Shown here one piece after another: positions 24,890 to 34,800 of a stretch of 64,000 nucleotides of DNA. Position 1 is the stretch's first letter; every line of letters starts with the position of its first letter. A model generated the notes under the pieces. It saw nothing but the letters and a program-made list of their open reading frames with translations. It was not told where the DNA came from and did no database searches. Source of the DNA: Quillaja saponaria (taxonomy: Eukaryota; Streptophyta; Magnoliopsida; Fabales; Quillajaceae); NCBI GenBank assembly GCA_029379385.1, contig CM055610.1, forward strand, positions 18,439,422 through 18,503,421, given 5' to 3'. The translations under genes were made by a program, and so were the position numbers.

Positions 24890-27800
24890 TTATTTTTTTT
24901 GAGTTTCTGTAATAAAGGATAAATCCTTTATGAAATTTCTTTCATAATTTAAGATTCCTAAAAAATTTTGTAGCTGTTTTTTGTCTACAATTTGATTAGG
25001 AAAATCTTTAATTTTTACAAGAATATGATCTTGTAATTGAATTCCATTAGGACTCAGTTTTAATCCTAAGAACTCTATTTCTTGTTTTTCTATCTCTATC
25101 TTTTTAAGACTCAAAATAATTCCATTGTTTATGAAAATATCCTTGACCTTTTCTAAATGAGTTCTATGTTCTTTTTCTGTTTTAGAAAAGACAAGAACAT
25201 CATCTATATATACTAGACAAAAATCTTTAATGTCTTTAAAGAGTTTGTCCATCCATCTTTGGAATATCTGTGGAGCATTACATAAACCGAAGGGCATGAC
25301 GGTCCATTGGTAATGTCCATATGGAGCACTAAATGCTGTTAATGGCTTTGACTCTTCTGTCAGCTTTATCTGCCAAAAACCTGATTTACAATCAAATTTA
25401 CTGAAAAATTTAGCATGTCTAATTTGATTAATCAGAACATCCTTTCTGGGAATAAAATAACCATCAAATTCAAGATTTTGATTTAATCTCTTGTAATTGA
25501 TGACCATCCTAGCTTTTTCTCTTTTTATTTCAGAGTGGTTTCTTACCATAAAAGCTGGACTAGAATGAGGACTAGTAGTGGACTCTATTAATCCTTTATC
25601 TATTAGTTCTTTGATTTGAATTTTAAACTCGTCTATATCTTGTTTAGTATAGACCATAGGTTTGACTCTAATTATTTTATTGGGATCATTCAGTCTTAGA
25701 CTACAATATCTAGGACTTATTTCCCATAATTTTAAAGGGTCTTCACTAAAGTTTGGTTCTAACTGTTTGTATAACCAATGTGAAGCTTCTAAGGTCTGAA
25801 TTTCTCCTTTCTTTTTAAAAGGTTCAAATCCTTTGTCACATCTATACTTATGTTCTACAAGTATAGGTATAGGTATTCTAGAATTATTCAGAGATAATTC
25901 TAAGCAATTATTATCTAATTTTAAAGGAAAATATTTCTGTAAAAAATTATTTCCTAGTAACATGTCACCATGCATTAAAGGAAAACATAATATTTTTGGT
26001 ATAAGAAATTTTTTATTTCCTAACCATATTGGAATATTTTTAGCTTTGTATTCGATAACAGTTTCTCTGCCATCTATTCCTTTAGCTAAAATTGGATGTT
26101 TCATGATTACCCATTTTTCTATAGGTAAAGCATTAATTCTACAAGTACTTGTTGTAGCACCTGTATCAATTAAAACATCTAATTGATATGGTTTATATCC
26201 TGAAAAGTTAAAATTACCTAACACATAATTATATTTCTTTTTGTTTTGATGAAAAAAAATGATGTATTCATTTTCTCCAATTAATAACTGAGATACAATT
26301 ATAGTATTAAATTCTTCATTTCTTGAAGAACTATTGGATCCTGGAAAATTAACAGTAGAATTTATTATTCTTTGATTATTTCCTAAACTCCTGTCTTCAG
26401 AGAATTGATCTTCTTGATTTTCTCTTTGACTCTGACTTCTGAATTCTAGATTAGGAATTAATCTTGGTTGACTGCTACTAAAGGATCTTCTATCCCTAAA
26501 GTAGAGATTACTTCCTGAAGCTTGGAATTCTATAGGTTGAACATTTCTTTGTTCCCTATTTTCAGTCAAGTCTGTTATTAGCCAATCAGAAGGTATTTCT
26601 AGGTCCTTCCAATTTATTAGTCGTGGTTGAATTTCTGAATCAAATCCACGTGGCTCAAATATTTCTACAAACCTTCTATCAACTTCTCTAGTTGATGTTT
26701 GGGGTAGATTGGTTAACTCATAGATGGATTTCCATTCTATGGCTAAATCATTACTAGTTTCTATCATTCCTATATTCTTGGTTTGAATTCTAAGTTTTAA
26801 AGAATTCTGAATATTAGGGTCATTGATAGATATAAAATAATTTGGCTTTATTTTAAACCAAACTACTCATGTGACTAGATTAGATTGGATTCCTCCTATG
26901 AGGGCTTTCATAGGGTCATTTAATCTATTGTCGTACAGGATGGCTAATATAGGAGTATCTATTCCTTGATGAAATAATGCCTTTATTTCTATCTGGATTA
27001 TCCCTATATGGATATATCTAATCTTATGAAACTTTTTCTTAAATCTCTTAAGTTTTTCTAAGTCAAATATGTTTAATTCGACTGATCCTTCTTCTGAGGC
27101 TTTAGCAGTAGTATTACCTGAAAACTGCTCAAAATGTCTAGCACTCCAGAAGTTAAATTTAGATATCCTATAGATTTCTTCTTTTGTAGGATTTCTTATC
27201 CTCAAAGAAGATTCTTCTATTTGCATATCTTCTTTTATTATATCACCTAATTTTGTAACCTGCTGTTCAATATTAGGGACTTCTTGAAACATGAAAGAAA
27301 ATTCTGACTCGCTATCTGAACTTTCTTCTTCACTAATTATTCCATATAAGATAGATCCGTTATCAGAGATATCTTCTCCATAACAGATTTCTAACTTATT
27401 AGCTTCTAGCATCTTAATCATTTTCTTTCCACTTTTTCTTTTATTAGGACATTGTGGGGCATAATGACCTGCTTCGTTACAGATGTAACACTTACAACCT
27501 TTTCTAGGTTTCCAGGTGTTTTGTCTTCTAACATATTTTTTATGTGACTTAAACTTACGTGGAGATTTTTTCTTCCATTTTTTCCAAGTAAACCTTTTTG
27601 ATTTTGACTTGTGTTGTTTAGCCTTGTCACATCCAAATTCCCAATCGTCTTTGAGAATCCTGGTGCAGTATCTATCACCTACTTACTTTTTAACTTGTTT
27701 AGTTGCCTTGGCTGTTAGACAGTGATCTAAGACCTGCCTAATAGCATACTTAACTCTATTACCTAGAGTGTCTTCTCCATTAGTTTTTTCTAAAAAAGGA

Positions 27801-29053
27801 GTATATGTGTTATTACACAATTCATCCCATGGAGGAGGTAACTTATGAAAATACTGATTAAGTCAAAACTCTGACTCAATAGCATCTAACTTATGATAAT
27901 ATTTTTGAAATTGTTTAGAGAATTTTTCTAATTCCCTTATATCACACAATTTTATTTTAGTCAAAGTATAGTTTACTTCTGACTTTAAATTTTGAGGATC
28001 CATATATCCACAAAATTCTTTCTTGATTATATTTACGAATTCTTGTAGTATTTGATCAAAACCTTTAAAAGTTTCAATCAATCCTTTTTTCTGGGTTATT
28101 CCTTTTATAGAATTTTCCCATTTTCTTAAAAATTGCAAAGTGTCTCCCTGCAATGTTCCTGCTATGAAGTCTAAAAATTTTTCTTTAGACCAAGAGGTTT
28201 TATAATTTGTTATGACTATGGACAATGACTGTGCCCATTCATCTATGGTTTTCTCGTAGTCTTTTATAGGAATATTTGTTAAATCCAAATATGTCCCATT
28301 GACTGCTACATTTTGTTTATTTAAGTCATCTTTTCTAGAGACTGTAGGAATTTCAGAAGTTGAAGCTTTTCTATCATCTTCTTCTTTTAGTTCATCTATC
28401 TCTGTTTGAGAATAGACTTTTGTTTCAGAATCTAGATCTAGGTGATCTGGATCTTCAACTTTTCTTTTACCTTTTAATTCAGCTTTTTCTGAAAATATTT
28501 TTTCATCATCAGAAGTGTCTGAATCATCACTTATAGTGATTATGTTTTCAGATGTAATTGACTCTGGATTAGAATCACTATCATCATCAGAAACATTTAA
28601 TAATATTTCATAATTATGTTGCTTCATTAAATGTTCGTTCTGAACAAATAAGTCTTGTATCATACTTACTAATTTGTTTCGTTCTGTTATATCAGGTTCT
28701 TTGATATAACGACCTTTCCAATATTCTATAATTTCTTTTATAGCTTCAAACTCTTGTTTAGAGTTTTTCTTAGGTTTTACTTTTTCTTTTAAAGTACATA
28801 TTTCAGTACCATAATATAACCTAGGAATTTCATGATCTTGCTGAACATGAATAGGTGGTTCATTAATACATTCTAATATTTTTTCTTGTTTTTTGTTAAT
28901 TTTTTCAAAATTAAACATAGACAAATCTACTAATGAGTTTAATACCCTACTTATACTATTGACAGATTTTTCTTCAGAAATATCTATATGAAGACTATGA
29001 TCATAAAATTTTTCTTTGTGATCTTCTCCTATTATGCACTTAACATGTTCCAT
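24890..29053 (-). pseudogene. Caulimovirid polyprotein: coat, movement protein, protease, reverse transcriptase (broken)
   Basis: One frame runs from the ATG at 29053 to the stop at 24890, interrupted by stops at 27865-27863 (TGA), 27685-27683 (TAA) and 26869-26867 (TGA). The N-terminal part is rich in Glu/Asp/Ser with DDDSDSNPES, as in pararetroviral coat precursors. A CCHC knuckle, CYICNEAGHYAPQC, lies at 27490-27449. Then comes a movement-protein-like domain (about 27250-26750) recognised by YIHIGIIQIEIKAL and GIDTPILAILYDNR. Protease shows DTGATTS with its Asp at residue 201 of the 26767-24890 part. Reverse transcriptase carries the polymerase motif YIDDVLVFS near 25205. Domain names follow family knowledge. 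Gene products are not expected because of the stops. Confidence 0.8.
26610..27564 (-). repeat. Source arm of the inverted viral duplication
   Basis: This 955-bp segment, spanning the zinc knuckle and most of the movement-protein-like domain, is repeated in opposite orientation at 29724-30678. The two arms have the same length and are nearly identical by eye, with scattered single-base differences. The stop at 26867-26869 occurs only in this arm. Confidence 0.9.
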
Positions 29054-29352
29054 GCTGGACAGATTATGGTTCCTAAGACCTCTCTAGGGATACAAATTTC
29101 ACTTCAACAATAGGGTACACAACAGCATATCAACAGCTAACAACACCCAAACAGAAGTTACTTATCCCAAAGCATATAGGATTTTAATCAGCCAGAAATG
29201 TAAAACAGTAAGTAATAATAGAAAAGAGATACAAGAAAACTTACAGAAATAGCTTCACACTTATATTTACTGAATAGCAATTGTCACTGGTACAAGCTAC
29301 TGGTACAAACTACTACAAGCTTTGTTGATTACAAATGCTTATACAAGATACT

Positions 29353-29364
29353 GCTCTGATACCA
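29353..29364 (-). other. Initiator-Met tRNA primer binding site
   Basis: The reverse strand reads TGGTATCAGAGC, the standard complement to the 3' end of plant initiator tRNA-Met, used to prime minus-strand DNA synthesis by caulimovirids and many LTR elements. It sits about 100 bases after the expected transcription start and 300 before the first coat ATG. The upstream neighbour is GTTAAAA and not the CA end expected of an LTR. Confidence 0.85.
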
Positions 29365-29495
29365 TTTTAACTAACCGAGCTGCGGAAGGAAGGAAAGAGG
29401 ATTAGGTGTATACAAGATAGTGAGGGAGAGAAGTCTAAGATATAAGAAAATAGGTGAATGTAAGATAAGATGATCTCTAATGCCTAAGCATCAGC

Positions 29496-29505
29496 CTATT
29501 TATAG
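29496..29505 (-). promoter_or_regulatory. Viral TATA box
   Basis: CTATAAATAG on the reverse strand, about 140 bases before the primer site and 440 before the coat-region ATG. Transcription would begin near 29465-29475. Whether it is active in the plant cannot be told from sequence. Confidence 0.65.
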
Positions 29506-29635
29506 GAGAAATCTAACAAACATAATAATTACATTAGGTAAGGAGATACGAAAGAATCTACTTTCTTTGCTGTAAAGCATATTACTTTAGCTAAAGTAAG
29601 ATATGCATTATCTCTTCAGCTGAGGTGTCCTTATC

Positions 29636-29700
29636 TTGAAAGTGACCTGTCATCTGCCTGTTGTTTTCAGATAATGACTTGCCATCTTTCGGTTGTTGGA
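29636..29700. repeat. 65-bp direct repeat, copy 1 (left of inverted insert)
   Basis: Begins TTGAAAGTGACCTGTCATCT and ends TTTCGGTTGTTGGA. The same 65 bases recur at 30676-30740 with a single C/T difference. It is part of the viral non-coding region upstream of the promoter. Because it flanks the reinserted fragment it behaves like an unusually long target duplication. Confidence 0.9.
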
Positions 29701-29727
29701 GTGCTAGATGTCTTCATCTAGCACTCC
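29698..29727. repeat. Perfect 13-bp hairpin at the insert junction
   Basis: GGAGTGCTAGATG, then TCTT, then CATCTAGCACTCC: a perfect 13-base stem with a four-base loop, exactly at the border between the direct repeat and the inverted viral fragment. A similar word, GGAGTGCTAGA, is present inside the movement-protein region (30141 area, TCTGGAGTGCTAGACAT). Confidence 0.9.
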
Positions 29728-30678
29728 ACGTAAGTTTAAGTCACATAAAAAATATGTTAGAAGACAAAACACCTGGAAACCTAGAAAAGGTTGTAAGTGT
29801 TACATCTGTAACGAAGCAGGTCATTATGCCCCACAATGTCCTAATAAAGGAAAAAGTGGAAAGAAAATGATTAAGATGCTAGAAGCTAATAAGTTATAAA
29901 TCTGTTATGGAGAAGATATCTCTGATAACGAATCTATCTTATATGAAATAATTAGTGAAGAAGAAAGTTCAGATAGCGAGTCATAATTTTCTTTCATGTT
30001 TCAAGAAGTCCCTAATATTGAACAGCAGGTTACAAAATTAGGTGATATAATAAAAGAAGATATGCAAATAGAAGAATCTTCTTTGAGGATAATAAATCCT
30101 ACAAAGGAAGAAATCTATAGGATATCTAAATTTAACTTCTGGAGTGCTAGACATTTTGAGCAGTTTTCAGGTAATACTACTGCTAAAGCCTCAGAAGAAG
30201 GATCAGTCGAATTAAACATATTTGACTTAGAAAAACTTAAGAGACTTAAGAAAAAGTTTCCTAAGATTAGATATATCCATATAGGGATAATCCAGATAGA
30301 AATAAAGGCATTATTTCGTCAAGGAATAGATACCCATATATTAGCCATCCTGTACGACAATAGATTAAATGACCCTATGAAAGCCCTCATAGGAGGAATC
30401 CAATCTAATCTAGTCACAGGAGTAGTTTGGTTTAAAATAAAGCCAAATTATTTTATATCTATCAATGACCCTAATATTCAGAATTCTTTAAAACTTAGAA
30501 TTCAAACCAAGAATATAGGAATGATAGAAACTAGTAATGATTTAGCCATAGAATGGAAATCCATCTATGAGTTAACCAATCTACCCCAAACATCAACTAG
30601 AGAAGTTGATAGAAGGTTTGTAGAAATATTTGAGCCACGTGGATTTGATTCAGAAATTCAACCACGACTAATAAATTG
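29724..30678 (+). pseudogene. Inverted partial copy of viral coat/movement region
   Basis: Forward-strand copy of 27564-26610, carrying the zinc knuckle and most of the movement-protein-like domain. It lacks the movement-region stop of the other arm but has stops of its own in the linker after the knuckle (TAA after AATAAGTTA near 29898, and TAA after GAGTCA near 29983). It has no start, promoter or downstream domains, so it is a non-functional fragment. Confidence 0.9.
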
Positions 30679-30740
30679 AAAGTGACCTGTCATCTGCTTG
30701 TTGTTTTCAGATAATGACTTGCCATCTTTCGGTTGTTGGA
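30676..30740. repeat. 65-bp direct repeat, copy 2 (right of inverted insert)
   Basis: Matches 29636-29700 at all but one position. To its right the sequence continues into ATGCTGACTCATC and then the end of the viral last ORF, so this copy marks where the original viral sequence resumes. Confidence 0.9.
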
Positions 30741-30811
30741 ATGCTGACTCATCAACTTTTTGTCTTTTTCAGAAAATGACAATTCAGCTTTCGGTGGTGG
30801 AGATGTCTCTA

Positions 30812-31064
30812 TCATGGTTCCATCATGTTTTCAATGTTATGTTCTGTAACACTGTCATACGTGTTGGCACCATCACTCCTGCTACAAGCACTGTGTGCTC
30901 GGTTGGCAAGACTGAAATTCATCTCTGCATCAGAAATAAGGTCTTCAGGGCCTTCTACCTCAAAGAGTCTGATTTTTCTGAGAATTTGATCACAAAGGTC
31001 GATCTGATCTTGGGATCTATTGTACTGAACTGGAAAAGCTGTAGTAAAAATTCTTTTTCCATAT
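30812..31064 (-). pseudogene. C-terminal end of a further viral ORF
   Basis: On the reverse strand an open frame without its own start runs from about 31064 to a TGA at 30814-30812. It contains SYGKRIFTTAFPVQYNRSQD and ISDAEMNFSLANRAH. It lies immediately upstream of the viral non-coding region, where the last ORF of a circular caulimovirid genome would end. By position it may be the inclusion-body/transactivator protein, but I cannot confirm this from motifs. The remainder is missing at the right insertion edge. Confidence 0.5.
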
Positions 31065-31065
31065 G

Positions 31066-31808
31066 AGATTTTAGTTATTGTTTATTTTAATTTAATTTCA
31101 TATTTTTTATAATTTTGTTTAAATTGGGAATATTTTATTTTATTTTTTATCATTTTTCAAAAACAAAAACTATTCATAAATAATAATTTCGTGAGTTACT
31201 GTTTATTATTTTATTTTTTTAATTTAGTATTTTGTTATAATTTTGTTTAAGTGGGAAGAAAAAAAATTCTTTATGTAAGAAATTTTTTTTTATCATTTTT
31301 AAAAATTAAAAAAATATAAATAGTAATTTTATGAGTACAATTCATGAATAGTTTTCTTATTTATTTATCTTACAAAATTTATCCCAAAATTACAATCATA
31401 AAAAAAATAATAATACTAACCTCGTGATTCCAATACACGAAATTACTGTTATTTATTTTGTAATTCTTTTTAGTCGATTTAAAATTTTAATCATGTTTCA
31501 AAAATAAAAAATATATATAAATAATGAGCTCAAACACACTAAGTTACTATTTATTTATTTTAATTTTAATTTAATTTTATTTATTTAATATATATATTTA
31601 GTAAGATAATAATAGATAAATTAATAATTTTTCTTGATAAGTAAAATTTTCAAGCAAATTGTTAATTTATTTGCTAAAAGGATAGAAAAAAAATATACTC
31701 ACTGATATGATAAATATGATAAAGGAGGGAATATAATTTTACTGGTAATTCTTCTTCGGCTACTATTTTCAGAAACAGATTCAAAAGTTCTCCAAATTTC
31801 CTATCATC
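31066..31808. other. AT-rich upstream region of MSD1
   Basis: About 740 bases of T- and A-rich DNA between the viral segment and the superoxide dismutase gene, with repeated words such as TTATTTTAATTT. The last 60 to 100 bases are presumably promoter and leader. No gene seen. Confidence 0.6.
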
Positions 31809-34800
31809 ATGGCTCTCCGAAACCTATTGAGCAGAAAAACCCTAACCCTAGCTTCAGGTTTTCAGAACGAAACAAAATTTTTAGGATTAGGGCTTTCTGC
31901 AGCTCATTCTCGTGGCTTGAAAACCTTCACACTTCCTGATCTTCCTTATGATTATGGAGCTCTTGAGCCTGCTATCAGTGGAGAAATCATGCAGATCCAT
32001 CACCAGAAACACCATCAGACTTATGTCACCAACTATAACAAAGCACTCGAACAGCTTGAAGATGCTACGGCGAAGGGCGATGCCGCTACCGTCGTTAAAT
32101 TGCAGAGTGCCATCAAGTTCAACGGCGGAGGTATTTTGCCTTTTAATATTTAGTTCTGTTATGCTTTAGATATTAATCACTAGTATTAGGTGTTTAACCA
32201 TCGATCCGAGTATGACTCTGTGTGATGTGGGGCTTTCTTATTTAATTAGTACTGTTTAATTTACACTTGAGAGTACATTAAAGATTAACCCTTTAATTAG
32301 ATTGGTTCAGAGTTTGTGCAATATTGAAGTTTTCCATTTTGGTAAATATTGATAAATGAACAAAAGGTAGAGTTTTGGTTTTCTGTTTAATTTAGTAAAC
32401 CAAAAATTAGGGATAAGGTAATCCGAAGACACTAGTGATTCATTTGATCAATAATGTGTATAATGATGCTAATAAATTGATAAAAATGGTACCTTAGTCC
32501 AATCTATGTAGCCAGTAAGTCAGTTGCATAATTATAACACATAGAAAGGGAAGCACAAGAACCAGGTATCCTTAGCAATCAAAGTTATACTGCAACCCCC
32601 AAAAGGCCCGTTTAACTCCCTAATTATTTAGACTATATCCTCTTTTCGGTAGTGGTTCAAAATTCGTTATCTTTTTCATTCATAATGCTGAGGACAAACT
32701 ATTGTATTAGGAATTAGTCTGTTTCATTTTATAACTTCCAATTGTTGACCAGATAAGCTGTCATTTAAATTTGTGAAATGCTTGCATGATATTGGGTTAT
32801 TTGGTCAGCGCAGCCTTTCCTTATTTGAATAAATAAGCATAAAGTAGGATTCGAGACCAACCAATGTGGTTAAAATGTGATTTAGTCCATTGACTAGGCT
32901 TGACACTCCTCAAGTTATTTAGTTAGTACTGTTTAATATACACTTAGACAGTACACTAAAGATTAATCCTTTAATTAGATTGGTCGAAGAGCTTGTGCAA
33001 TATTGAAGTTCTCCATTTTGATAAATAATAGGTGGTAAGAACAAGAAGGTGGAGTTTTGGTTATCTGTTTAATTTAGTAAACCCAAAAATTAGGGATAAT
33101 GTAATCCGAAGATACTAGTGATTCATTGATCAATAAATTTGTATAATGATGCAAATAAATTGATAAATTTAGTACCTTAGTCCTATCTATGAAGCCAGTA
33201 AGTCAGTTGCATAGGTATAACATATAGAAAGGGAAGCACAATAACCAGGTATCCTTAGCTATCAAATTTATACTGCAACAGTGCTGATGAGAAGCTATTG
33301 TATTATGAATTAGTCTGCTTCATTTTATCACTTCCAATTCTTGACCAGATAAGCTGTCGTTTAAATTTGTAAAATGTGCTCATAATATTAGGTTATTTAG
33401 TCAGCACAGTTTTTCCTTGTTTGAATATATAAGCGTAAAGTCAGATTCTAGACCAACCAATTTGGTTAAAATGTGATCTAGACCATTGACTAGGCTTGAT
33501 ACACTCTGTCTGCAAATTATCTAACAGTTCATTCATATGCTGCTCCCCACATGCCATCCTTCGACTCTTTCCTTTTGTACTTATATGTAAAATTTTGACA
33601 AAGATGCTTCAAGCAATATTTGTGGTCAGCTCTAGGTCTCAACTAAACCCTGTTAAACACAAACAAAAAAGAAAGTCAATATTAGTCATGCATTAGTTGA
33701 CAAAAACTAAACAAATCGTCATTAAGAGTTATACATTTTGTCTATCACATATGAAAGTCTATCCATGCTCATCAATAGAGCCATTGTCCGTCAACAGTTC
33801 ATAGTTCATACATAAACCAATTCCATGAATCTTTGTTCCCAATTTCAACTACTGCTTTGCAATTGGTTGATCATTATTTTGAAACTCTTTCAGTTATCGT
33901 TATCCGTCTTTACTTCCTTGTATTTGACCATTTGAAGCTTCTAAACTACTAATTTCACATGTTGTTCATTTCGTATTGCTCATGATTTAATGTGTACGTG
34001 TAATGAGAATACACACTAGTTATTAAAACTTGAAAGTTGTTTCATGTTTGTGTCACTGGCTTATAGCCAATTGGAAAATAACAGTGCCTGGTATTACGCT
34101 GCAACTTAAGACTGAAAACTCTGAACTTTTTGAAAAGATTGAAGCATCAGTCATTTTTCAATATATTTTTTTTGATGTTGTCGTCGATTCATCATCTATT
34201 GTGCATGCAGTTACTTTTTGCCACGCTTAATTTTTCTATAATAGTGATGAATCATTTAAGTTTTGATCTGCAGGTCATATAAACCACTCAATTTTCTGGC
34301 AAAATCTCGCTCCTGTTCGTGTAAGTTATGTATATGTCATTTCTTGAGCTTTTTAATTGTTCTCTTGTATTTGATTTAATGCTTTACAACTTGCAGGAAG
34401 GAGGTGGTGAGCCCCCAAAGCATTCCTTGGGTTGGGCTATAGACACACATTTTGGTTCCTTTGAAGCATTGATAAAAAGGATTAATGCAGAAGGTGCAGC
34501 TCTACAGGGTTCTGGATGGGTGGTAAGTTGAGTTCTGCAGTTTTCTGACTTCCCAATACTGTGTTATGCCCTTTCCTTTCTGATTATTGACTAGATTATC
34601 TGTTTGATGCTTATTTGAATTGGTTTGTTTAATCTTATTCACATGGATGTGCATTTGCAGTGGCTTGGCCTTGACAAAGAGTTGAAGAAACTTGTAGTTG
34701 AAACTACTGCAAATCAGGTAAAAACTTCTCCACTGTGATGTCCTTTAATTAGTTGTGTTTGGAACTTTGGATAGATGCATAGCAAACCACCCGCACTTTA

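Larger units (their letters stand above)
24712..31065 (-). mobile_element. Endogenous plant pararetrovirus (Caulimoviridae-like), rearranged and defective
   Basis: On the reverse strand the order is: tail of a further ORF (31064-30812), non-coding region, TATA box (29496-29505), initiator-Met primer site (29353-29364), then one long frame with coat-protein-like region, CCHC knuckle, movement-protein-like domain, aspartic protease, reverse transcriptase and the beginning of RNase H, cut off near 24712. No LTRs flank it. An ORF running up to the promoter, as on a circular genome, fits a caulimovirid rather than an LTR retrotransposon. Coat upstream of movement protein recalls the cavemovirus/solendovirus arrangement. 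Removing the inverted insert (29701-30675 region plus one repeat copy), about 5.3 kb of viral-like DNA is present, short of the 7-8 kb of a complete genome. Several stops and a frameshift make it non-functional as it stands. Confidence 0.8.

Noticed and set aside
29636..30740. The 65-bp repeats as LTRs of a small retroelement.
   Set aside because: They lack TG...CA ends and primer or polypurine sites, and they bracket an inverted viral fragment. The repeat belongs to the viral non-coding region.
24712..31065. Ty3-type LTR retrotransposon in place of a pararetrovirus.
   Set aside because: No LTR pair, no integrase seen, a movement-protein-like domain present, no CA end next to the primer site, and another ORF ends upstream of the promoter.
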